64,000 nucleotides of DNA, taken from the NCBI RefSeq assembly GCF_000521865.1, contig NZ_JAME01000024.1, forward strand, positions 1-64,000. The letters run 5' to 3'. The notes beneath the pieces were generated by a model. That model did not search any database, had not been told where the DNA came from, and saw only the letters and a list, made by a program, of their open reading frames with translations. Shown here in pieces: positions 50,203 through 58,082 of this stretch (position 1 is its first letter; each line of letters opens with the position of its first letter). The translations under genes and the position numbers were made by a program. The DNA is from Roseivivax isoporae LMG 25204. GTDB lineage: Bacteria; Pseudomonadota; Alphaproteobacteria; Rhodobacterales; Rhodobacteraceae.

Positions 50203-51924
50203 TCAGCCCCCCAGCTTCACGTTGTCGATGCCGACGATCTTGTCGTAGGCCCAGTAGAGGATCAGCACGACCGCGAGCAGGATCGTGCCCAGCGCCGCCG
50301 CGAGCCCCCAGTTCAGCGAGGACGAGATGTGGTAGGCGATCCGGTTCGAGATGAACGTGCCGGTGGTGCCGCCGACGATCTCGGGCGTGATGTAGTAGCC
50401 GATGGCGAGGATGAAGACGAGGATCGACCCCGCGCCGATGCCCGGCACCGATTGCGGGAAGTAGACCCGCCAGAACGCCGTCCAGTTGGTCGCGCCAAGC
50501 GACTTCGCGGCGCGCACGTAGGAGGGCGGGATCGTCGACATCACCGAGTACATCGGCAGGATCATGAACGGCAGCAGGATGTGCGTCATGGCGACGATCG
50601 TGCCGAACTGGTTGTTGATCATCACGAGCCGGCTGCCGTCGCCGATGAGCCCCAGCCAGACGAGCACGTCGTTGATCACACCCTGCTGCTGCAGCATCAC
50701 CTTCCACGCGCTCGTCCGCACCAACAGCGACGTCCAGAACGGCAGGAGCACGAGGATCATCAACAGGTTCGCGGTCCGCATCGGCAGGTTCGCCAGAAGG
50801 TACGCGACCGGGTAGGCGAGCAGGATGCAGCAGCCCATGATCGTCAGCGACATGAACAGCGTCCGCTTGAACAGCAGGCCGTAGATCTGCTGGTCCTCGG
50901 GCTGCATGGCAGCACCGTCCGCCGTCTGCCGCATGTCGACGGCGTTCAGGAAGTATCCGGACGTGACCGGCCCAGAGAACGTCTGGATCGTCGCCCAGAC
51001 ATTCGGGTCGCCCCAGTCCTCGTCGATCTCGTCGATGAAGTAGCTGCGGAAATCGACGGTCTCGAAGTCCGACAGCGCCCCGGCCGCCTCCCGCAGGAGC
51101 GCAGCCGTGTCGCCGTCGAAGGCGTCGGCCGCCGCGGGCGTCGCCATCAGGTCCTGGTAGAGAGCCGTGTAGGCCACCGGCCAGGGCTCGTCCTCGGCCA
51201 GCGAATCCCGGCGTGCGCCGGCGGTGAAGGTGGCGAAGTTCTGGTAGACCGCGGTGGTGCGCGGCAGCATCTCCTCCGCCGCCTCGGACGGGCGGAAGCC
51301 CGGCGGCGCGCCCTCCTGGCCGTCGTCGAACCACTCGGTGTAGCCCGCGCGCCAGTCCGGGTCGCCCATGAGCGCGATCCAGGTGGCGGGTTCTTCCCAG
51401 GCCTCGTTCAGATCCTCGAACTGGTCGAGGTAGACGTCGCCGATGTCCTCGATGTCGCGGCCCGATTGCCGGAACAGCGACGAGATGCCCGTCGTCTCGT
51501 AATTGAGGCGTGTGCCGAGCCGGGTGTGGTTCTTGAGCTGCGCCGCCAGCGCCATGTCGTAATAGAAGGCCTCGAAGACCTCCCCGCCCGGCGCCTCGTC
51601 CGACTCGTGGTCCCAGCTGCCCAGAAGCTCGACCGTCCGCGGCAGCGTCTCGGGCACGATCTCGTTCTCGACCGAGCGGAACAGCATGTCCGCGATCGGC
51701 GCGATGAAGGTCAGCAGCACGAAGATCAGGAGCGGCGCGATCAGCATCAGCGCCCGCAGCTTCTGCCGGCGCAACGCGCGCGCCAGCGATCTCTTGAGCG
51801 GCGTGCCGTCGGCGGCCAGCATCTGTCCCGATTTCGAGACGTTCTGGTCCGCGCGTTTCTGCGCCTGCGGGTCGTCCGCCCGGGCGGGGGCGCCGACCGT
51901 GCTGTCGTTGGTCGCGTCGCTCAT
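50203..51924 (-). CDS. polyamine-type ABC transporter permease (PotB-like) with large extracytoplasmic insertion
   Basis: A 573-residue permease, twice the size of PotB. TM1 lies at about 57-85 (LRALMLIAPLLIFVLLTF). Residues ~87-345 form a soluble, acidic segment (for example DVYLDQFEDLNEAWEEP, ALMGDPDWRAGYTEWFD) that should face the periplasm. The remaining membrane segments start near residue 350 (TLFMSLTIMGCCILLAYPVA), and the coupling loop is AAKSLGATNWTAFWRVYFPQ. The ending GIDNVKLGG is shared with related long permeases in other alphaproteobacteria, as far as I recall. It follows the DUF1330 gene by 4 bp. Confidence 0.85.
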   Translation of the reverse strand: MSDATNDSTVGAPARADDPQAQKRADQNVSKSGQMLAADGTPLKRSLARALRRQKLRALMLIAPLLIFVLLTFIAPIADMLFRSVENEIVPETLPRTVELLGSWDHESDEAPGGEVFEAFYYDMALAAQLKNHTRLGTRLNYETTGISSLFRQSGRDIEDIGDVYLDQFEDLNEAWEEPATWIALMGDPDWRAGYTEWFDDGQEGAPPGFRPSEAAEEMLPRTTAVYQNFATFTAGARRDSLAEDEPWPVAYTALYQDLMATPAAADAFDGDTAALLREAAGALSDFETVDFRSYFIDEIDEDWGDPNVWATIQTFSGPVTSGYFLNAVDMRQTADGAAMQPEDQQIYGLLFKRTLFMSLTIMGCCILLAYPVAYLLANLPMRTANLLMILVLLPFWTSLLVRTSAWKVMLQQQGVINDVLVWLGLIGDGSRLVMINNQFGTIVAMTHILLPFMILPMYSVMSTIPPSYVRAAKSLGATNWTAFWRVYFPQSVPGIGAGSILVFILAIGYYITPEIVGGTTGTFISNRIAYHISSSLNWGLAAALGTILLAVVLILYWAYDKIVGIDNVKLGG

Positions 51925-51928
51925 GGTC

Positions 51929-52216
51929 TCAGGTCCCTTCTACGAGGACGATGCTGCTGGTGGCCGTCCGGCGCCGGATCTCGGCGACCTCCTGGTAGGC
52001 CGGATCGTGATAGGCGCGCCGCGCGGTCTCGTAGTCCGGAAACTCGATCACCACGTGCCGATCGAGGCTCTCGCCCTCGACCGTCTCGGACGTGCCGCCG
52101 CGGACCACGAAGCGCCCGCCATGTCCTTCGAGGATCGGCGTGTCGCGTTCGACGTATTCGCGGTACCCTTCGGGATCGCGAACCGAGATGTGGGCGATGA
52201 TGTAGCCCTTGGGCAT
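51929..52216 (-). CDS. DUF1330 family protein
   Basis: A 95-residue dimeric alpha-beta barrel-type protein of DUF1330 (NIPSNAP/EthD-like fold). The sequence has the family pattern KGYIIAHISVRDPEGYREYV, FVVRGGTSETVEGES, HVVIEFPDYETARRAYHDPAY and a final short strand SIVLVEGT. The biochemical role of the family is unknown. It lies inside the transporter operon, between the binding-protein gene (87-nt spacer with a hairpin) and the first permease (4 bp), an unusual insertion that suggests a link to the imported compound. Confidence 0.9.
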   Translation of the reverse strand: MPKGYIIAHISVRDPEGYREYVERDTPILEGHGGRFVVRGGTSETVEGESLDRHVVIEFPDYETARRAYHDPAYQEVAEIRRRTATSSIVLVEGT

Positions 52217-52260
52217 GGGCCTCTTCCCTTCAGTCCGCGCGCCGCGGCCGCTTGTGGAAA

Positions 52261-52290
52261 GGTCCGGGGCGCGCGATGCCGCCCCGGACC
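52261..52290 (-). other. perfect hairpin after the binding-protein gene
   Basis: GGTCCGGGGC (52261-52270) and GCCCCGGACC (52281-52290) are a perfect 10-bp inverted repeat with a 10-nt loop. It begins 13 nt after the stop codon of the binding-protein gene and is followed on the minus strand by TTTCC. Like the hairpins after frcB and aapJ, it probably stabilises or attenuates the message. Confidence 0.65.
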
Positions 52291-52303
52291 CCGGTTCACC
52301 CGC

Positions 52304-53416
52304 TTACTGCGCGAGCCAGGACTGGAACTTCGCGTCGATGTCGTCGCGGTAGTCCGCCCACCACTCGTAGTTCTGCACGAACGAGTTCTGGCTGTTCTCC
52401 GGGTTGGTCGGCATGTGCGGCGCCATCTCGATGCCGAGTTCGGCATGGGTCGAGACGAGCGGCGCCGAGCTCTGCCGGGCCGGGCCGTAGGAGATGTACT
52501 TCGCCTGGTCGGCGAGGCGCTGCGTGTCGGTCGCGAAGTAGAGGAAGTCGAGCACGCGGTTCAGCCGGTCGTCGGGCAGGCCCGCCGGGATCACCCAGCC
52601 GTCGATGTCGTAGACCTGCGCGTCCCAGAGCATGGCGAGCGGCTGGTCCTGCTCGGCGATCGCCGAGAAGAAGCGACCGTTGTAGGACGAGCCGATCACG
52701 GCCTCGCCGTCCGCAAGCGTCTGGATGCTCTCGGCCGCCGACGACCACCAGATCGTCTGGTCCTTGATCGTGTCGAGCTTGGCGAGCGCGCGGTCCTGGC
52801 CCTCTTCGGTCTCGAGGACCTCGTAGATCTCCTCGAACGGCACGCCATCGCACATCAGCGCCCATTCCATGTTGTTGATCGGGCGACGCTCGAGCGTGCG
52901 CTGACCCGGGAAGGTCTCGGTGTCGAAGAGCGCGCAGATGTCGGTGGGGGTCGCGCCGTTCCACTCCTCGACGTCGGTGCGGTAGGCGTTGGTGATCGAG
53001 TAGGCGATCTGCGGGATGAAGCAGTCGGACACGATCATGTCGCCGAAATCGTCGCTGGCCTCGGTGCCGTCCGGCGCCGCCGCGAGGATGTCGTCGTGGT
53101 CCACTTCCATCGCGAGACCCTCGTCGCAGAGGCGCATGGCGTCGGCCGCCGTCACGTCCACGAGATCCCACGTGATGTTGTTGGCTTCGGCCATCGCGCG
53201 CAGCTTGGCGACCGCCTCGGGCGAGCTTTCGTCCCAGGTGACCGAGACGTCCGAGTTCGCCTCGAGGTACGGCTCGACATAGGCCTTGACCTGGCTGTTC
53301 TGGTAGGCGCCGCCCCAGCTCACCAGGGTCATGCTGTCGGCCATGTCCTGTGCGGCCACGCCGCCCCCGGCGACCGTCAGCACAGTGGTGGCGAGAAGCG
53401 TCTTGGAGATGTTCAT
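52304..53416 (-). CDS. polyamine-type ABC transporter periplasmic binding protein
   Basis: A 370-residue extracellular solute-binding protein of the PotD/PotF type. Signal peptide: MNISKTLLATTVLTVAGGGVAAQ. The mature chain begins MADSMTLVSWGGAYQNSQVKA, a beginning typical of this group, and includes WDLVDVTAADAMRLCDEGLAME, QIAYSITNAYRTDVEEWNGA, FPGQRTLERRPINNMEWALM and LADGEAVIGSSYNGRFFSA. The ligand is unknown; the same fold binds putrescine, spermidine, opines and other small cations. It follows the ATPase gene by 123 bp and is followed by a hairpin. Confidence 0.88.
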   Translation of the reverse strand: MNISKTLLATTVLTVAGGGVAAQDMADSMTLVSWGGAYQNSQVKAYVEPYLEANSDVSVTWDESSPEAVAKLRAMAEANNITWDLVDVTAADAMRLCDEGLAMEVDHDDILAAAPDGTEASDDFGDMIVSDCFIPQIAYSITNAYRTDVEEWNGATPTDICALFDTETFPGQRTLERRPINNMEWALMCDGVPFEEIYEVLETEEGQDRALAKLDTIKDQTIWWSSAAESIQTLADGEAVIGSSYNGRFFSAIAEQDQPLAMLWDAQVYDIDGWVIPAGLPDDRLNRVLDFLYFATDTQRLADQAKYISYGPARQSSAPLVSTHAELGIEMAPHMPTNPENSQNSFVQNYEWWADYRDDIDAKFQSWLAQ

Positions 53417-53539
53417 GCCTTACTCCCTAAAGCACCCGTTTGAATTGAGGGGGTCCACGTTACGGGTGAAACGCCGGACCCTGTGGTGCGCGCCGCCGCG
53501 CAGGCATTCGAGATGCGCAAAGACGGCGCGAATGCGACC

Positions 53540-54640
53540 CTAGCTCGCGTCGAGCGCGCGGCAGTCCTCGGCCTTCCAGCCGATCTTGACCGTCTCACCC
53601 GGCGCGAAGCGCACCTGGTCGGCGCGGTTTCGGGTCTTCACGATGAACTCGTCGTTCCCCGCGACCGAGAGCCGCGTGCGGAACACGTCGCCCATGTAGA
53701 TGAATTCCCGGACCTGCGCGTCGAGCGTATGCGCCTCGGGACCGAGATCGGGATTGAACTCCACCCGCTCCGGGCGGATCGACACCCGCGTGCGCTCGCC
53801 CTTGCGCGCCACGTTGACGGGCATCGCATCGATCACGTTGCCGTTGTCGAGCTTCACCGTGCAGCGGTTGCCGCCGATCTCCTCGACCACGCCCTCGAGC
53901 GTGTTGTTCTCGCCGATGAACTGCGCGACGAAGCTGTTCTGCGGCGCCTCGTAGAGCTCGTCGGGCGGCGCCAGCTGCTGGATGCGCCCGTCGTCGAACA
54001 CTGCCACGCGGTCCGACATGGTCAGCGCCTCGGTCTGGTCGTGCGTCACGTAGACCACGGTGATCCCGAGCTCGTCGGCGATCCGCTTGATCTCGAACTG
54101 CATGTGCTCGCGCAGCTGCTTGTCGAGCGCGCCGAGCGGCTCGTCCATCAGCACGAGCTCGGCCTCGAAGACCAGCGCGCGGGCAAGCGCGATCCGCTGC
54201 TGCTGGCCGCCCGACAGCTGCGCCGGGCGCCGCCCGCCGAACTGGCCCATCTGCACCATCTCGAGGGCGCGCTGCACCTTCTTCTCGCGCTCGGCCTTCG
54301 GCATCTTCCGCACTTCGAGCGGGAACGACAGGTTCTCGGCCACCGACATGTGCGGGAACAGCGCGTAGTTCTGGAACACCATGCCGATGCCGCGTTTGTG
54401 GGGCGGGATGTTGTTGATCGGCCGGCCATCCAGCTTGATCTCGCCGTGGGTCGCGGTCTCGAACCCCGCCAGCATCATCAGGCAGGTGGTCTTTCCGGAC
54501 CCCGAGGGGCCGAGCATCGTCAGGAATTCGCCCTTTGGCATGGCGAGATTGAGGTCCTTAACGACCAGCGACTCGCCGTCATAGCTTTTCTGCACGCGTT
54601 CGAATGCGACGAACGCATCGTTCTCAGCCGTTTGCGCCAC
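53540..54640 (-). CDS. polyamine-type ABC transporter ATP-binding protein (PotA-like)
   Basis: A 366-residue ATPase. Walker A is GPSGSGKT at 44-51, the signature is [16 protein letters not shown], Walker B is LVLMDEPLGALDKQL, and the switch His is in VVYVTHDQTEAL. The C-terminal part is a TOBE_2 domain with VSIRPERVEFNPDLG and FIYMGDVFRTRL. The start is taken as GTG 54640, because GGGAG lies 7 nt upstream and the frame above it is not family-like. It is the first gene of the minus-strand transporter operon and is divergent from the M24/M20/GntR operon. Confidence 0.9.
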   Translation of the reverse strand: MAQTAENDAFVAFERVQKSYDGESLVVKDLNLAMPKGEFLTMLGPSGSGKTTCLMMLAGFETATHGEIKLDGRPINNIPPHKRGIGMVFQNYALFPHMSVAENLSFPLEVRKMPKAEREKKVQRALEMVQMGQFGGRRPAQLSGGQQQRIALARALVFEAELVLMDEPLGALDKQLREHMQFEIKRIADELGITVVYVTHDQTEALTMSDRVAVFDDGRIQQLAPPDELYEAPQNSFVAQFIGENNTLEGVVEEIGGNRCTVKLDNGNVIDAMPVNVARKGERTRVSIRPERVEFNPDLGPEAHTLDAQVREFIYMGDVFRTRLSVAGNDEFIVKTRNRADQVRFAPGETVKIGWKAEDCRALDAS

Positions 54641-55083
54641 TTTCTGGCTCCCTGTGTTGACGGCGGATTTCCTCCGCTCGCGTTGCCCCCGATAAAACCG
54701 CGTGGTGTGGCCAGATGCAACTGTCTCGGCGGGCGCAGACATTCTGCGGCCCGCATCCGGGAAGTCTGTGCAGAAAAGCGGCGTTTCACAGCCAAAAGCG
54801 TCACCCGATCGGGGCCGCACGGACGATTCGACTGCAGGCAGCGCGAGCCACCCCGGCCCGCCTCGCGTCAGGCGTGCATCGCCGCCATCACGGTCGCCCA
54901 CGTCTTCGTGTGGCCGTGATGTACACAACATGCCGGCATCCCGCGCCCGGACCCGCCCATGATGCGAAAAAAATGGGCGCGAAATGCAAATGCGACCCCG
55001 GATGTCGTTTTTCTTGGGGTGAAGATGTACACAATAACCGAGGAGGGTCCCATGCGGTTCGCAATTGGAGGAAAGGTGCGCGC
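54641..55083. promoter_or_regulatory. 443-bp shared control region between the transporter and the M24/M20 operons
   Basis: No credible gene lies here. The element GATGTACACAA occurs twice on the plus strand, at 54918-54928 and 55024-55034, each with a TGTACA core; this is the kind of site an FCD-type GntR protein such as the one encoded at 57437 might bind. An A-rich patch (54963-54975) lies between them. A strong ribosome-binding-like GAGGAGGG followed by ATG at 55052 opens a frame that runs into the M24 gene out of phase. Promoter hexamers could not be assigned with confidence. Confidence 0.5.
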
Positions 55084-56280
55084 ATGGTGTATCACCGGTT
55101 TTCTAAGGACCTGCCCTTCACCGAAGCGGAGTACACGCGGCGTCTGGACAAGACGCGCACGGCGATGGACCGCGCGGGAATCGAGGTCCTGTTCGTCACC
55201 GACCCGTCCAACATGGCGTGGCTCACCGGCTACGACGGCTGGTCGTTCTACGTCCATCAGGGCGTGATCGTCCTGCCCGACGCCGACCCCGTGTGGTGGG
55301 GCCGCAACCAGGACTCGAACGGCGCCGTGCGCACCGTCTGGATGGGCGACGACCGGGTGATCGGCTACGCCGACAACTACGTGCAGTCGACCGAGCGCCA
55401 CCCGATGGAAGACCTCGCGAGCCGCCTCGTGGGCATGGGGCTCGAGAAGGCGCGCATCGGCGTCGAGATGGACAACTACTACTTCTCGGCCAAGGCTTAC
55501 GCGACGCTGGCGCGCGAACTGCCCGATTCCACGCTGATCGACGCGACCGCGCTCGTGAACTGGCAGCGCGCGATCAAGTCCGACGAGGAACTGGTATTCA
55601 TGCGCCGCGCCGCGAAGATCTCGGAAAAGATCATCGACGGGCTGGTCGAGCGGGTCGAGCCCGGCGTGGCCAAGAACGAGGTCGTGGCAGAGGTCTACCG
55701 CGACGCGCTGACCGGGGCGGACGGGCACTGGGGCGACTATGCCGCGATCGTGCCGCTGCTGCCCTCGGGATCGGACGCCGCCGCGCCGCACCTGACCTGG
55801 GACGGCCGCCCCTTCAACCAGGGCGAAGCCACCTTCTTCGAGATCTCGGGCTGTTACCGGCGCTACCACGTGCCGTTCTGCCGCACGATCTTCCTCGGCG
55901 AGCCCTCGGACATCTTCCGCCGCGCCGAGGCCGCGCTGGTCGAGGGGCTCGAGGCCGGGCTCGAGGCCGCGCGCGCCGGCAACCGCGCCTGCGACATCGC
56001 CAACGCGCTCGCCGCGCCGCTCGAATCCGCAGGCATCGAACGCGGCGCGCGCTGCGGGTACCCGATCGGCCTCAGCTACCCGCCCGACTGGGGCGAGCGC
56101 ACCATCTCGCTGCGCTCCGAGGACGAGACCGTGCTCGAGCCCGGCATGACCTTCCACTTCATGCCCGGCCTCTGGATGTCGGACTGGGGCCTCGAGATCA
56201 CCGAGTCCATCCTCATCAAGGAAGACGGCCCGGCCGAGACCTTCTGCCACCGCCCGCGCAAGATGTTCGTCAAGGAGTGA
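55084..56280 (+). CDS. M24-family hydrolase resembling ectoine hydrolase (DoeA/EutD)
   Basis: A 398-residue creatinase/aminopeptidase-P-fold protein. It matches ectoine hydrolases in TDPSNMAWLTGYDGWSFYVHQ (in parts: WLTGYDGWSFYVHQ), RAIKSDEELVFMRRAAKIS and GYPIGLSYPPDWGERT. Those enzymes open the ectoine ring to N-acetyl-diaminobutyrate. The usual M24 metal ligands are not kept: the first Asp is Glu253 in FFEISGCYRRY, and the second is lost in HVPFCRTIFLG. This agrees with the metal-independent mechanism described for EutD. ATG 55084 has GGAGG 12 nt upstream. No eutABC, uehABC or ehuABCD genes are adjacent, so the real substrate may be ectoine or a related cyclic amidine. Confidence 0.8.
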   Translation: MVYHRFSKDLPFTEAEYTRRLDKTRTAMDRAGIEVLFVTDPSNMAWLTGYDGWSFYVHQGVIVLPDADPVWWGRNQDSNGAVRTVWMGDDRVIGYADNYVQSTERHPMEDLASRLVGMGLEKARIGVEMDNYYFSAKAYATLARELPDSTLIDATALVNWQRAIKSDEELVFMRRAAKISEKIIDGLVERVEPGVAKNEVVAEVYRDALTGADGHWGDYAAIVPLLPSGSDAAAPHLTWDGRPFNQGEATFFEISGCYRRYHVPFCRTIFLGEPSDIFRRAEAALVEGLEAGLEAARAGNRACDIANALAAPLESAGIERGARCGYPIGLSYPPDWGERTISLRSEDETVLEPGMTFHFMPGLWMSDWGLEITESILIKEDGPAETFCHRPRKMFVKE

Positions 56281-56285
56281 CGCCC

Positions 56286-57440
56286 GTGCTGCACGAGACC
56301 GAACACGTCCTCAGGGGCCTCGTCGCGCATCCCTCCGTGTCGGCCGACAGCAATGTCGCGCTGATCGAGCACATGGCGAACCGGCTCGAGGATGCCGGCG
56401 CGCGGGTCGAGATCCTGCGCGACGCGACCGGGACCAAGGCGAACCTCTGGGGCACGATCGGGCCGGAGATCCCGGGCGGCGTCCTGCTGTCCGGCCATTC
56501 CGACGTGGTGCCGGTGGCCGACCAGGACTGGTCCACCGACCCCTGGGCGCTCGCCGAACGCGGCGACCTGCTGCTCGGGCGCGGCACCTGCGACATGAAG
56601 GGCTTCATCGCCGCGGCCATCGCCATGGCGCCGGGCTTTGCCGCCACCCACCTGCGTCGCCCGGTGCATTTCTGCTTCACCCATGACGAGGAGGTGGGAT
56701 GCCTCGGCGCGCAGGCGCTGGTCCCTCTCCTCAGGGACCGCGAGGTCCTGCCCTCCGTGGCCATCGTGGGCGAGCCGACCGAGATGCGCATCATCGAGGG
56801 GCACAAGGGCTGCTGCGAATATACCGCGCGGTTCCACGGGCTCGAGGGGCACGGCTCGCACCCCGACCGGGGCGTGAACGCCGTGGTCTACGCGGTCCGC
56901 TACGTCACCCGCCTGATGGAACTGGCGGAGGAGCTGAAGCAGCGCGCGCCCCGCGACAGCCGCTTCGACCCGCCCTGGACCACGGTCAATGTCGGCAAGC
57001 TCGCGGGCGGCGTGGCGCACAACGTCATCCCCGGCCGCGCCGAGGTCGAGTGGGAGATGCGCCCGGTCCAGTACGGCGACGCGGATTTCGTGAAGGAGGC
57101 GCTCGCCGCCTACGTGGCGAACGAGCTCCTGCCGGCCATGCGCGCCGTGTCGCCCCGAGCCGACATCACCGTCGAGACCATCGGCGAGGTCGTGGGCCTC
57201 GAGCCGATGGAGGACAACATGGCCCGCGCGCTGGTCGCGCAGCTGACGGGGGGCAACTCCGCCGACGTGGTGCCCTTCGGCACCGAGGCGGGCCTCTTCC
57301 AGGAACTCGGCATGTCCGTGGTGGTCTGCGGGCCGGGATCGATCGCCCAGGCGCACAAGCCCGACGAATACGTCTCGCGGCCGCAGCTGACCGAATGCCT
57401 GACCATGCTCGAAGGGTTGCGGCGGAACCTCGCCTCATGA
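56286..57440 (+). CDS. M20-family deacetylase (acetylornithine deacetylase ArgE type)
   Basis: A 384-residue di-zinc amidohydrolase. The ligand motifs are complete: His in LLSGHSDVVPVADQDW, bridging Asp in LGRGTCDMKGF, the catalytic Glu pair in FTHDEEVGCLGA, Glu in IVGEPTEMRII, and the final His in IAQAHKPDEYVS. A dimerisation domain (about 180-295) includes GLEGHGSHPDRGVNA. The start is GTG 56286, with AAGGAG 9 nt upstream. It begins 5 bp after the M24 gene and overlaps the regulator gene by 4 nt. In this operon it most likely deacylates the product of the M24 enzyme. Confidence 0.85.
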   Translation: MLHETEHVLRGLVAHPSVSADSNVALIEHMANRLEDAGARVEILRDATGTKANLWGTIGPEIPGGVLLSGHSDVVPVADQDWSTDPWALAERGDLLLGRGTCDMKGFIAAAIAMAPGFAATHLRRPVHFCFTHDEEVGCLGAQALVPLLRDREVLPSVAIVGEPTEMRIIEGHKGCCEYTARFHGLEGHGSHPDRGVNAVVYAVRYVTRLMELAEELKQRAPRDSRFDPPWTTVNVGKLAGGVAHNVIPGRAEVEWEMRPVQYGDADFVKEALAAYVANELLPAMRAVSPRADITVETIGEVVGLEPMEDNMARALVAQLTGGNSADVVPFGTEAGLFQELGMSVVVCGPGSIAQAHKPDEYVSRPQLTECLTMLEGLRRNLAS

Positions 57441-58078
57441 CCGCCGAGGAGCGGCATCTCCGGCTCTACCAGGAAATCCGAAGCCGCATCTGCCTGCTCG
57501 ACTACCCGCCCGGCGCCAAGCTCGGCGAAGAGGCGCTCGCGGCGGAATTCGGCGTCTCGCGCACGCCGGTGCGCCGGGTGCTCGCCCGGCTCGCCGACGA
57601 GGGACTGGTGGCCGCGCGCCACGGCGTCGGCACCATCGTCACCGACGTGGACGCGCGCGAGCTCGGCCAGGTCTACGAGCTGCGGATGGAACTCGCGCAG
57701 CTCGCAGGCTGGCTCTCGCCGCTGCCCATCACCGAACGGGTGGTGACCGAGGCGCAGGACTTCGTCCAGCGCGGCGCGGCGCTCGCCGCGGCGCCCGCGC
57801 CGCGCGACTTCGCGACGCTCAACATGGCGTTCTTCGATTTCGGCCTGGGGCTTTGCGGCAATGCCGCGCTGGCCGAGATGTCGGAGCGGCTCTACTACCG
57901 CACCGCGCGGATCTGGCTCCAGACCATTCCCGCGCTCGACCTCGCGCAGGAGGCCGCGTTCTTCCACGACGAGATGAGGCAGGTCGCAACCGCGCTCGAG
58001 GCACGCGATCCGCGCGCGGCAGCGCTGATCCGCCGCGCGCACATCTCCATGTCCTACCAGCGTCTCGCCGCCGCCTGA
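57437..58078 (+). CDS. GntR-family transcriptional regulator, FCD subfamily
   Basis: A 213-residue regulator. The N-terminal winged helix has YQEIRSRICLLDYPPGAKLGEEALAAEFGVSRTPVRRVL (key part AAEFGVSRTPVRRVLARLADEG) and the wing ARHGVGTIVT. The C-terminal helical FCD domain (about 75-205) binds small organic acids in related proteins and includes ELGQVYELRMELAQLAGW and FHDEMRQVATALEARDPRAA. It overlaps the deacetylase gene by 4 nt, so it is autoregulated within the catabolic operon and probably also controls the divergent transporter operon. Confidence 0.88.
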   Translation: MTAEERHLRLYQEIRSRICLLDYPPGAKLGEEALAAEFGVSRTPVRRVLARLADEGLVAARHGVGTIVTDVDARELGQVYELRMELAQLAGWLSPLPITERVVTEAQDFVQRGAALAAAPAPRDFATLNMAFFDFGLGLCGNAALAEMSERLYYRTARIWLQTIPALDLAQEAAFFHDEMRQVATALEARDPRAAALIRRAHISMSYQRLAAA

Positions 58079-58082
58079 AGCC

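Noticed and set aside
55020-55110. Frameshift in the M24 gene
   Set aside because: The strong ribosome-binding site at 55041-55048 belongs to another phase, which suggested a frameshift, but the M24 frame from 55084 starts at the family's usual N-terminus and is intact to its stop.
55084-56280. DMSP lyase DddP
   Set aside because: DddP is also an M24-fold protein of roseobacters, but the sequence motifs here (WLTGYDGWSFYVHQ, GYPIGLSYPPDWGERT) match ectoine hydrolase and not DddP.
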